A program made the position numbers and the translations under genes. The notes under the pieces were generated by a model. It was not told the origin of the DNA. It searched no databases and saw only the letters and a program-made list of their open reading frames with translations. Shown here one piece after another: positions 7,368 to 14,461 of a stretch of DNA of 17,394 bases. The stretch comes from DASSTY01 sp035760645 (lineage in GTDB: Bacteria > Gemmatimonadota > Gemmatimonadetes > Gemmatimonadales > GWC2-71-9): positions 1 to 17,394 of the forward strand of contig DASTSO010000144.1 in NCBI GenBank assembly GCA_035760645.1, in the 5' to 3' direction. The number at the start of each line of letters is the position of its first letter. The stretch's first letter is position 1.

Positions 7368-10300
7368 GCCGGCGCTCCCGCGTCCGCCGCCGCCGGCGCC
7401 CGCCGGCGCAGCATGTCGGTGTAGGCCGCGAGCCCGGGCGCGTGCGCCTCCGCCCACTCCGCCCGCGGCGACGTCGTCCGGTGTCCGTCGCGCTCGGCGC
7501 GGCAGAGCTCCTGGAAGTCGCAGTATTTGCAGTCGTCGGTCGCGGTCGTGGAGACGAACTCCCCGCGCTCCGCGTGCCCGAGGACGCCCGCGATGATCCC
7601 GCCCGCCAGCGCGAGCTCCGCCGGCCCGTACTCGACCGAGCGGTTCTCGCCGCGCGGCGTCGGGAAGCGGTACTCGAAGCGCGACACCGGCAGCCGCTTC
7701 TGCTCCGCCGCGGCCGCGGCGTACACCGCGCCCTGCAGCGCGCGCCCGCCCTTGAAGGGGCCGTCGTCCTTCCCCTGCACGTAGCTCGACGGCTTCCCGG
7801 TCTTGTAGTCGATGATGCGGAGCGTGCCGTCGGCGAGCCGGTCCACGCGGTCGATCTTCCCCGTCACGTGGATCGCCTCCCCGCCGGGGAGCGGGAGCCG
7901 CGCCGGCCGGTCGTACGGGAACTCGAGCTCGAAGTCGAGCCAGCGGCCGGTGTCGCCCTGCTCGAGCGCGCGGCGCTCGAAGTCGAGGAAGGCGAGCGCC
8001 GCCTCCCGCAGCTCCTGCGCCTCGGTCGCGAACACCGCCTCGCTCGGCGGCGGCACCCGCGCGCGCCAGCCGGCGATCGCCTCGTCGGCCATCGCGAGGA
8101 TGCACTCGCGCGCCGCGTCGGCCGCGAGCGCCTCCTGGCGCCCGTGGTACTCGCGCGCGAAGCGCTCGTAGAGCCCGTGCAGCAGCGCGCCGCGCTGCAT
8201 CGCGTCGAGCCACGCCTCCGCGTCGTACTCCGGATCGCCGGGCGGCTGCAGCCTGAGGCCGTACTTGTAGAACCACGCGAGCGGACACTTCGCGAGCAGC
8301 TCGAGCGAGGTGGGCGACACCGGCCGGCCGTTCCGTCGGGGATCGAACCGCCCCGCCGCGGCCGGCACGACGCCGTGATGCGCGGTGAGCGCCGCGCCCG
8401 CGCGCGCGGTGGCCGCGTGGAGCCCCGCGTCGAGGAGCGGATGCGCCGCGCGCACCGCCGCGACGCCGTCGAGCAGCATCGCGCCGTCGGCGAGCACCGC
8501 GAGCCACGCCTCGCGCGGATCGAGCGCGTCGGCCGCGGCCGCGGGCACCGCGCACGCCGGCGCGCCGAGCCGGGCGCGGAGGTCGTCGTAGCTGCGCGAG
8601 GGATCGCCCTCGAGGTGCCGGAACGCCTCCAGCAGCAGGTGCGCAGGTCCCACCTCGCGGTCTCCCGACTCGGCGGCCACGGCATAGGAGAGGGTGACGC
8701 GCCCGCGGAGCCGCCCGAGCGCGCGGGCGGTGAGCCGCGCGCGCTCCTCACGCCGTGCGGCGGTGGTCGGCAGCTCCGCGGGATCGATCGCCTGGCGCGC
8801 GGCGTCGCCGAGGATGGGATCGCCCACACGTCCGCCCGCGGCCCGCTCGGCGTCCAGCCCGACGACGAAGACGCGGGGCCGGCCCGTCGTCCCCGCGTGC
8901 GCGAGGTCGGTGAGGTGCGGCATCCCGCCGCCCGCGCTCCAGGGGTGGCGGTCGGCGCTGAGCTGGGTCCAGGCGCGGAGGTCGGCGAGCGCATCGCGGA
9001 GCCGCGCGAGTGCCGCGCCGAAGCCGGTCGCCTCGTCCGCGACCTCCGCGAGCTCCTCGAGGCGGGCGCGGAGGCGGATCATCGCCTGCACCTCCGCGGG
9101 GTCGTGCAGCGGTACGAGCGCGAGGTAGCCGAGCGTCGCGCGGGCGAGCGCGGGTGCGGACGCGGGGACGGGGAGGTCGCTGCCGCGCTCGGGCACGGCG
9201 GGCGTGATGGCGAGGAGCCGCTCGACGAGCGCCGCGAGGCTCGCCGCCGTGCGGCGCCGCGCCTCGACCCGCTCGGCGTGGGCCGCGTCGTCGTCCTCCT
9301 CGCGCCGGCGGATCTCGCCGGCGAAGCCGGGCGCGCGGAGCCGCGCGAGCGCCGCCTCCCAGCGCACACGGCCCCAGCCGATCTCGAGCGAGCGCAGCAG
9401 GCGCGCGAGCGCGGTCGAGGCCGAGTCTTCGGGCGAGGAGAGGTCGCCCGCTTCGAGCGCCTCGCGCAGCACATCGGCCGGCAGCCCGTCATCGATCCAC
9501 GCCAGCCAGCGCTCGAGCGCGCGGCCGAGCCGTGTGCGGGCGAGCGGCACGCCGTGCAGCGACGAGTAGCCGATCGCGAGCCGCTGGCAGACCGCGTCGA
9601 GCGCGATGCCGTACGCGTCCGTGTCGGTCGCGACGATCTCGACCGCGTCCCACGGCAACCCTTCCCTGAGCACCCGCCGCAGCACCTCGCGGATCTCGTC
9701 GGCGGGCGTCGCCGCCGCGAAGAGATCGAGGCCGTCGCTCCAGGCCCGGGCGCCTTCCCTGTCATCGGCAGCATCGTCGGCGGGCCACGTCAGCGCCCCG
9801 CGCTCGCGCAGCCGCTCGAGCAGCCGCCCGGGAAGCCCGCGCGCGGCGAGATCGGGCGCGAGCACCACGACCTCGCCCAGCACGAAGGGCGCCTCGCGGT
9901 CGAACGCGTCGAGCGCCTGGCGGAAGAGCGCCGCGGGGTCGAGCAGCCCCGCCTCGACGAGCAGCGCCTCGTAGCCCGCGAGCACGGCGGCCAGGTCGTG
10001 CGCCGGCGTCCCCGCCGCCGTCGCCGCGCGCACCCGCTCCGCGCCGACGCCCGCCATCCGCAGCTCGAGCACCGCATCCTGCACCGCGCGGCGGAAGCCG
10101 AGGCCGTGGGCGAGTTTCCCGAACGCCGCGCCCACCGCCCGTCCCGCCACCGCGCGCTCGAGCGCGCGATCCACCAGCGTCGTGATCTCGACGTCCGACC
10201 CGCGCCGCCGCCCGAGGTGCCCCAGGTCCACGAACGCCAGCTCCTCGGCGAGGCCGCGGAGGTTGCAGGCCTCCCACCCGATCCACCCGCCCGTGCGGCG

Positions 10301-10450
10301 CGCGAGCGCCACGAGCAGTTCCCGGCCCCAGTTGACGTCGGGGCCGACGAGCAGCTTGCGGGCGGTCGGATGCGCGCGGTCGAGCGTCGCGAGCGCGTCG
10401 ACGAGAGGGTGCGGCAAGAGAGGCTCCAGGGTGGCGGGTGCCACCAACAT
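7364..10450 (-). CDS. addB: AddB-type helicase-like nuclease subunit with Fe-S cluster
   Basis: The protein has 1028 residues, somewhat shorter than the roughly 1166 of Bacillus AddB. The N-terminal half is helicase-like, but its P-loop position reads GPDVNWGREL (36-45), lacking the GK[ST] of a working Walker A, so ATP use is doubtful. The C-terminal nuclease has H758, E841, D867, D881-Y-K883, Q906 and Y910, a complete RecB-type set. C722, C974, C977 and C983 give the C...CxxCx5C pattern of the AddB 4Fe-4S cluster. The stop overlaps the addA start (ATGA), so subunits are made in step. Both subunits appear to retain nuclease activity, as in firmicute AddAB. It starts at ATG 10448-10450, 36 bp after the peptidase gene, with no clear ribosome binding site. 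Confidence 0.9.
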   Translation of the reverse strand: MLVAPATLEPLLPHPLVDALATLDRAHPTARKLLVGPDVNWGRELLVALARRTGGWIGWEACNLRGLAEELAFVDLGHLGRRRGSDVEITTLVDRALERAVAGRAVGAAFGKLAHGLGFRRAVQDAVLELRMAGVGAERVRAATAAGTPAHDLAAVLAGYEALLVEAGLLDPAALFRQALDAFDREAPFVLGEVVVLAPDLAARGLPGRLLERLRERGALTWPADDAADDREGARAWSDGLDLFAAATPADEIREVLRRVLREGLPWDAVEIVATDTDAYGIALDAVCQRLAIGYSSLHGVPLARTRLGRALERWLAWIDDGLPADVLREALEAGDLSSPEDSASTALARLLRSLEIGWGRVRWEAALARLRAPGFAGEIRRREEDDDAAHAERVEARRRTAASLAALVERLLAITPAVPERGSDLPVPASAPALARATLGYLALVPLHDPAEVQAMIRLRARLEELAEVADEATGFGAALARLRDALADLRAWTQLSADRHPWSAGGGMPHLTDLAHAGTTGRPRVFVVGLDAERAAGGRVGDPILGDAARQAIDPAELPTTAARREERARLTARALGRLRGRVTLSYAVAAESGDREVGPAHLLLEAFRHLEGDPSRSYDDLRARLGAPACAVPAAAADALDPREAWLAVLADGAMLLDGVAAVRAAHPLLDAGLHAATARAGAALTAHHGVVPAAAGRFDPRRNGRPVSPTSLELLAKCPLAWFYKYGLRLQPPGDPEYDAEAWLDAMQRGALLHGLYERFAREYHGRQEALAADAARECILAMADEAIAGWRARVPPPSEAVFATEAQELREAALAFLDFERRALEQGDTGRWLDFELEFPYDRPARLPLPGGEAIHVTGKIDRVDRLADGTLRIIDYKTGKPSSYVQGKDDGPFKGGRALQGAVYAAAAAEQKRLPVSRFEYRFPTPRGENRSVEYGPAELALAGGIIAGVLGHAERGEFVSTTATDDCKYCDFQELCRAERDGHRTTSPRAEWAEAHAPGLAAYTDMLRRRAPAAADAGAPA

Positions 10451-10483
10451 GGGGCGGGGGTCTGACAGGGGGAGACGGGGACT

Positions 10484-10513
10484 AGGTTACGCGGGCGGAC
10501 GCGAGTTTGGCAA
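10484..10513 (-). promoter_or_regulatory. Candidate addB promoter
   Basis: On the minus strand, TTGCCA (plus-strand 10508-10513) and TAACCT (plus-strand 10484-10489) are 18 bp apart. They would give a leader of roughly 28 bases before the addB ATG. The boxes overlap the last codons and stop of the peptidase gene, so addAB could be transcribed on its own as well as by read-through. Confidence 0.35.
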
Positions 10514-11935
10514 CGTCCCCACCGCCTTCCCCAACCGGTACCAGAACTCCACCGCGTCCTCGAACGCCTTCACCCCGATCCGCTCGTCGCGGCCGTGCGC
10601 CCGGACGTCGTCGATGACGTCGAAGACGGCGCTCACGCCGTAGGTCGGGATCCCGGCCGAGCGGGCGTAGCCGCCGTCGGTGGCGCCGGTGGACATCTCG
10701 GGCACCACCGTGACGCCGGGCCACATCGCCGCGGCGAGCCGCTCGATCGGGCCCATGACGTCGGCCCGCAGCGGGCTCGCGGGGCCCGGCGGCACGTCGC
10801 GCACGGCGCGAGTGATTTGAATGGCGGTGTCGGCCAGCACCCGGCGCAGCGTGGCCTCGGTGGCCTCGATCGCCTCGTTCGGCAGGATGCGGCAGTTCAC
10901 GGTGGCGCGCGCCGACTGCGGCAGGGCGTTGTCGGCGTGCCCCGCGGCGAGCCGGGTGGCCACACAGGTGGTGCGGAGCAGCGCGTTGAAGAGCGGCTCC
11001 GCCGCCGCGAGCCGCCGCGCGGCGGCGGTGTCGGCGCCGTTGGAGCGGGCGACCGCCCGCATGTCGCGCGCGAGCGCCGGGGCCTGGGTCGCCGCGGAGC
11101 GCTCGAAGTAGGCGCGCGTCGTCTCGTTGAGATGCACCGGGAAGCGGAAGCGCGCGAGCCGCTCCAGCCCGGCGGCGAGGCGGTAGATCGCGTTCGAGGG
11201 CTGCGGCACCGAGCTGTGCCCGCCCCGGTCGCGCACCTCGAGAGTGAAGGTCTGGTAGGTCTTCTCCGCCGACTGCACCGTGAAGACGCGCGGCCGGCCG
11301 TCGTGCAGCTCGCCGCCGCCCGCGTCGGTGTTGAGCGCGTACTCGGCATCGACGAGCTCGCGGTATTTCGTGACGAGCCCCTTGATCGCGTCGCTCGACG
11401 TCTCCTCGTCGGCGGTCAGCGCCATGACGAAGTCGCGCGCCGGCGTCCACCCCTCCCGCTTCCAGCGGATGAAGTTCGCGAGCAGCGTCGCGACACCCGC
11501 CTTGTTGTCGGTCGCGCCGCGGCCGTAGTACCAGCCGTCCTGCTCGCGGAGCTCGAACGGCTCGAACGACCAGTCCTGCCGCCACGCGTCCACCACGTCC
11601 ATGTGCGCGAGCATGAGGACCGGCTTGAGCCCGCTCCCCGCCGTGCCGCGGTAGCGCGCCACCAGCGAGAACTTCCCCGGCGTCACCTCCACGATCCGCA
11701 CGTCCTCGGCCGGGAAGCCCGCGGCGAGGAGCCGCCGCTCGGCCGCGCGCGCCGCCTGGTCGGTGTGCCCCGCCGAGTCGGTGGTGCGGATCGCGACCAT
11801 CTCGGCGAGGATCGCGCGCGCAAGGGCGCGGGGATCGGACGGCTCGGTCTCGGCCGCCTGGGCACGGAGCGCGGCGGGGACGCCGAGGGACAGGACGAGC
11901 GCGAGGACGAGCGCGGGGCGGAGGCGCAGGGGCAT
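10487..11935 (-). CDS. Secreted M20-family zinc metallopeptidase
   Basis: The protein has 482 residues with a classic signal peptide: basic MPLRLR, a hydrophobic core to about residue 20, and an Ala-rich cleavage area around 24-27. It is therefore exported to the periplasm or beyond. The M20 catalytic set is complete: H111 and D113 in LAHMDVVD, bridging D143 in GRGATDNKAG, general base E177 and ligand E178 in TADEE, D204 in NTDAGGG, and H447 in RAHGRDERIG. A dimerisation lid domain with RGGHSS lies in the middle. Members hydrolyse dipeptides, acyl-amino acids or small peptides; the exact substrate is not evident. It lies 36 bp upstream of addB but has no functional link with it. It is divergent from the DUF4153-type gene, with a composite repeat between them. 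No convincing promoter or ribosome binding site precedes its ATG. Confidence 0.92.
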   Translation of the reverse strand: MPLRLRPALVLALVLSLGVPAALRAQAAETEPSDPRALARAILAEMVAIRTTDSAGHTDQAARAAERRLLAAGFPAEDVRIVEVTPGKFSLVARYRGTAGSGLKPVLMLAHMDVVDAWRQDWSFEPFELREQDGWYYGRGATDNKAGVATLLANFIRWKREGWTPARDFVMALTADEETSSDAIKGLVTKYRELVDAEYALNTDAGGGELHDGRPRVFTVQSAEKTYQTFTLEVRDRGGHSSVPQPSNAIYRLAAGLERLARFRFPVHLNETTRAYFERSAATQAPALARDMRAVARSNGADTAAARRLAAAEPLFNALLRTTCVATRLAAGHADNALPQSARATVNCRILPNEAIEATEATLRRVLADTAIQITRAVRDVPPGPASPLRADVMGPIERLAAAMWPGVTVVPEMSTGATDGGYARSAGIPTYGVSAVFDVIDDVRAHGRDERIGVKAFEDAVEFWYRLGKAVGTLPNSRPPA

Positions 11936-12030
11936 GGGACTCGACGGATCGGTGGTGAGGACGGGGGAGATGGAGGGAAGATCGGGACCGTTCGCCCTCG
12001 GGGCAAGCGCCGATCCCGCACGAGCCGGCA

Positions 12031-12060
12031 GCGCGCGTCAGGTCGGCGCGCGTCAGGTCG
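12031..12060. repeat. 15-bp perfect tandem duplication at the element edge
   Basis: GCGCGCGTCAGGTCG occurs twice head to tail (12031-12045, 12046-12060), running into the first hairpin of the composite element. It may be a boundary duplication left by insertion or slippage. Confidence 0.8.
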
Positions 12061-12213
12061 GCCCCTGAAGGGGCCACTCGGCCTGAGGCCCCTGAAGGGC
12101 CCTTTGCGGGCGTGACCACCGCGCCGGGGGTGCGACGCTCGGGGTGGGCACGGAGGCCGGCTGCCTCGGAGAGCCCTTCAGGGCTCTCAGGCCGAGTGGC
12201 CCCTTCAGGGGCC
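12058..12213. repeat. Composite palindromic repeat (copies B and C, inverted)
   Basis: The left half carries GGCCCC-TGAA-GGGGCC (12060-12075) and GGCCC-CTGAA-GGGCC (12087-12101). After about 65 bp comes the inverted half, with GAGAGCCC-TTCA-GGGCTCTC (12169-12188), the linker AGGCCGAGT, and GGCCCC-TTCA-GGGGCC (12198-12213). Bases 12058-12103 are identical to 14215-14260, and 12159-12200 to 14317-14358. The element resembles the paired REP units (BIMEs) of other bacteria. It fills much of the 387-bp gene-free region 11936-12322 between two divergent genes; the rest of that gap holds flanking direct repeats and promoter signals, and I see no gene. Confidence 0.85.
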
Positions 12214-12248
12214 GACTCGCGCGGGGCGCCCGCCTCGCGCCGCCGCCT

Positions 12249-12285
12249 CGCGCGCCGCCGCTCACCCCGCGCGCCGCCGCTCACC
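12249..12285. repeat. Two 18-bp direct repeats upstream of the DUF4153-type gene
   Basis: CGCGCGCCGCCGCTCACC occurs at 12249-12266 and 12268-12285, a 19-bp period. A weaker partial unit precedes them. The second copy ends 24 bp before the -10 box at 12309, where an activator could contact polymerase; no good -35 box is present. This could be an operator or simple slippage. Confidence 0.6.
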
Positions 12286-12308
12286 TCGCGCAACGCCCCG
12301 CCCAGCCG

Positions 12309-12314
12309 TAACGT
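12309..12314 (+). promoter_or_regulatory. Leaderless-type -10 box of the DUF4153-type gene
   Basis: TAACGT stands exactly eight bases before the ATG at 12323, the same distance as TAGGTT before the GTG at 3700. There is no ribosome binding site between box and start, so a leaderless mRNA is likely. I see no clear -35 box. Confidence 0.45.
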
Positions 12315-12322
12315 TACTCCCC

Positions 12323-14146
12323 ATGCGCTTCCCCTCCCTCGACCTCCTCGCCGCCCGGGCGCTGGCCGTCGTGCGCCGGTTCCCCTGGACCCTCGCCGCC
12401 GGCGCCGCCGCGGCGACGTTCGCGATCGTCGCCTCCGACATGCACGGGCGGGCCGCGGACCCCTGGGGCCGCGCGGTGTTCGTCGCGCTGCTCGGGCTCC
12501 CGGCGACGATCGCCCTCACGCTCACCGCCGAGGCGCGCGGGTGGTCGCGCGCGGCGCGGCTGGCGCTGCCGGCGCTCGCGCTCGCCGCCCTCGCCCTCTT
12601 CTGGCGCTCGTGGGCGGGGCCCGAGATCAAGCACGAGGCGATCCGCTTCGCCCAGCTCGCCGCGGTGCTCCACCTCGCGGTGGCGTTCCTGCCGTTCCTC
12701 GGCACCTTCCTCGCCGGCGAGTCGCTCGCCTTCTGGCAGTACAACCGCCGCCTCTTCCTCGGCTTCCTCCGCGCCGCGCTCTTCTCCGCCGTGCTCTTCG
12801 TCGGCGTCGCCATCGCCCTCGGCGCGCTCGACCACCTCTTCGGCGTGAAGATCGAGAGCGAGACGTACCTCCGCATCTGGTTCGTCGTCGCCTTCCTCGG
12901 CAACACCTGGATCTTCCTCGCCGCGGTGCCCGAGGACCTCGCCGCGCTCCGCGACGAGCGCGACTACCCGCGCGCGCTCAAGGTCTTCAGCCAGTACATC
13001 CTCACCCCGCTCGCCTTCACCTATCTCGTCATCCTCCTCGCCTACCTCGTGAAGCTCGTCCTGGGCGCCGAGTGGCCGAGCGGGTGGATCGGGTGGCTGG
13101 TGACGAGCGTGGCGGTGACGGGGCTCCTGGGCTTCCTCCTCGTCCACCCGCTCCGCAGCGACCCCGAGGAGGGGTGGATCCGCACCTACGCGCGCTGGCT
13201 CTTCGTGGGGCTCGTGCCGGCGGCGCTCATGCTCCTCGTCGCCTTCTGGAAGCGGATCCTCCCCTACGGCCTCACCGAGCCGCGCGTCCTCGGCGTCGCG
13301 CTGGGGCTCTGGCTCCTCGCCATCGCACTCCGCTTCGCGCTGCGCCCGGCGACGGGGATCCGCGTCATCCCGGTGACGCTCGCGCTCCTCCTCGCCGTCA
13401 CGCTCTACGGCCCGCTCAGCCTCACGCGCATCTCGCTCGCGAGCCAGCGCGACCGCTTCGCCCGCATGCTCGCCGCCCAGGATGCGCGCGAGGCGAGCGC
13501 CGCGCTGCGCTTCCTCGTCGAGCACCGCGCCGGGCGCGAGATCGCGTCGGTGGTGGGCCCGAAGATGCCGGCGATCGCGTGGGACTCGGTCGGCCGCATC
13601 TGGGGCCGCAGCGACTCGGTCGCGAAGCTCATCATGGCGCAGACGGGCGGACGCTACGTCGCCGGCTATCCGAGCGGCGTGAACGAGGGGTGGTTCTACG
13701 TCGAGGCCGACCGGCGCGCGCCGACGCCGGTGGCGGGCTTCGCGTGGCTCGTGCGGGTGAGCGAGCGCGATGCCGTGCGGCCGGGAGCACCGGGCAAGCC
13801 GGGCGCGCCGGAGCCGCCGCGCGCGGGCGGGCCCGGTGCGGGGCCCGACTCCGTGCGCATCGCCGGCCGCGACACGATCCGCGTCGCGTTCGACACGACG
13901 AGCGGCGTCGCGCGCATCCGCGCCGGGCGCGACACCTTCGCCTTCGATCTCCGCGCCGCGGCGACGCGCCTCGACTTCGACTCGCTCGCCTACCGCTCGA
14001 CCGTGCCCGCGGCGACCCTCACCCTCGACACCGCCGCCACGAGCGGCCGCCGCGCGCAGCTCCGCCTCGAGCAGCTGAGCGGCGCCCAGGCCGCCGGCAC
14101 CGTGCGGGTGCGGGCGTGGAGCGGGGTGGTGCTGGTGGGGGAATGA
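12323..14146 (+). CDS. DUF4153-type integral membrane protein
   Basis: The protein has 607 residues. The N-terminal two thirds (about 20-370) hold roughly ten hydrophobic spans, for example LALPALALAALALFW (94-108), AVLHLAVAFLPFLGTFLA, LFLGFLRAALFSAVLFVGVA and YILTPLAFTYLVILLAYLV. The charged and aromatic loops between them (PEDLAALRDERDYPRALKVF) are typical of DUF4153 proteins. The C-terminal third (about 380-607) is soluble and probably beta-rich, with a Pro/Gly/Ala linker near 485-510 followed by repeated RDTIRVAF and RDTFAFDL strands; it probably faces the periplasm. Function is unknown for the family, which sits in the inner membrane. It starts at ATG 12323 with a leaderless-type -10 box and ends in TGA. 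The family assignment is from memory of sequence style; the membrane topology is seen directly. Confidence 0.82.
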   Translation: MRFPSLDLLAARALAVVRRFPWTLAAGAAAATFAIVASDMHGRAADPWGRAVFVALLGLPATIALTLTAEARGWSRAARLALPALALAALALFWRSWAGPEIKHEAIRFAQLAAVLHLAVAFLPFLGTFLAGESLAFWQYNRRLFLGFLRAALFSAVLFVGVAIALGALDHLFGVKIESETYLRIWFVVAFLGNTWIFLAAVPEDLAALRDERDYPRALKVFSQYILTPLAFTYLVILLAYLVKLVLGAEWPSGWIGWLVTSVAVTGLLGFLLVHPLRSDPEEGWIRTYARWLFVGLVPAALMLLVAFWKRILPYGLTEPRVLGVALGLWLLAIALRFALRPATGIRVIPVTLALLLAVTLYGPLSLTRISLASQRDRFARMLAAQDAREASAALRFLVEHRAGREIASVVGPKMPAIAWDSVGRIWGRSDSVAKLIMAQTGGRYVAGYPSGVNEGWFYVEADRRAPTPVAGFAWLVRVSERDAVRPGAPGKPGAPEPPRAGGPGAGPDSVRIAGRDTIRVAFDTTSGVARIRAGRDTFAFDLRAAATRLDFDSLAYRSTVPAATLTLDTAATSGRRAQLRLEQLSGAQAAGTVRVRAWSGVVLVGE

Positions 14147-14190
14147 GGGGTCGCCGCTCGGGCGCTCGGGATGGCGATTCGGCGAGTCGG

Positions 14191-14202
14191 CGGCTGAAGC
14201 CG
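14191..14202. repeat. Degenerate outlying hairpin of the repeat family
   Basis: CGGC-TGAA-GCCG, extendable by a wobble and one more pair on each side, lies just before the element at 14215. It keeps the family's TGAA loop with another stem sequence and may be a decayed unit. Confidence 0.5.
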
Positions 14203-14214
14203 TCACCCCGCGAG

Positions 14215-14371
14215 TCGGCCCCTGAAGGGGCCACTCGGCCTGAGGCCCCTGAAGGGCCCTGTGCGCGCGCAGGGCTCCGCTGCGAGAGCTCGGGCGTTTG
14301 TGTGGGCGCGGAGTGTGGCTGCCTCGGAGAGCCCTTCAGGGCTCTCAGGCCGAGTGGCGGCTTCAGCCGCC
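14215..14371. repeat. Composite palindromic repeat (copies D and E, inverted)
   Basis: The layout is the same as at 12058-12213: GGCCCC-TGAA-GGGGCC (14217-14232) and GGCCC-CTGAA-GGGCC (14244-14258), a variable middle, then GAGAGCCC-TTCA-GGGCTCTC (14327-14346), AGGCCGAGT and GGCGGC-TTCA-GCCGCC (14356-14371). The last stem differs from its counterpart at 12198-12213 on both arms, so pairing is kept. The element lies in the 315-bp gene-free stretch 14147-14461 between two plus-strand genes; apart from the ribosome binding site near 14450 I see nothing else there. Confidence 0.85.
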
Positions 14372-14400
14372 GGCCTGAAACGGCGCCGGCCTGAAACGGC
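14369..14400. repeat. 16-bp perfect tandem duplication at the element edge
   Basis: GCCGGCCTGAAACGGC occurs twice head to tail (14369-14384, 14385-14400), starting inside the outermost hairpin. It parallels the 15-bp duplication at the outer edge of the other composite copy. Confidence 0.8.
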
Positions 14401-14448
14401 CCGGCCAACCTCACCACCGCCATCCCGTTTGATCCTCCACCCCCACCC

Positions 14449-14455
14449 GAGGAGA
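14449..14455 (+). promoter_or_regulatory. Shine-Dalgarno site of the NmrA-like gene
   Basis: GAGGAGA lies six bases before the ATG at 14462. This fixes the start, although the frame is open upstream through the repeat region. Confidence 0.75.
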
Positions 14456-14461
14456 CCCAGC

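Noticed and set aside
4401..7424. A 1007-codon plus-strand open frame opposite addA, and a second of equal length at 7442-10465 opposite addB
   Set aside because: Both lie in exact codon register with the real gene, so their first base pairs with its third. With third positions nearly always G or C, codons beginning with T, and thus stops, hardly occur. The translations are Arg/Glu/Leu-rich with no motifs. Equal length is coincidence.
7368..8555. N-terminal extension of addA by about 400 codons
   Set aside because: It would overlap addB out of frame, and its sequence is low-complexity Arg/Ala. The ATG in the ATGA overlap places the Walker A motif at the usual distance from the N-terminus.
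12053..12265. Short frames encoding PLKGPLGLRPLKGPL-like or PSGLSGRVAPSGA-like peptides at the repeats
   Set aside because: They are translations of the palindromic repeat and recur wherever it occurs, as extensions of unrelated frames. They are not genes.
12314..14206. Long minus-strand frames opposite the DUF4153-type gene, the NmrA-like gene (14411-15919) and the antiporter (15354-16706)
   Set aside because: They are the same register artefact, and the sense genes have clear membrane spans or domain motifs.
14261..14461. Extension of the NmrA-like gene upstream through the composite repeat
   Set aside because: GAGGAGA before the ATG at 14462 and the Rossmann loop at residue 11 fix the start; the extension is repeat sequence.
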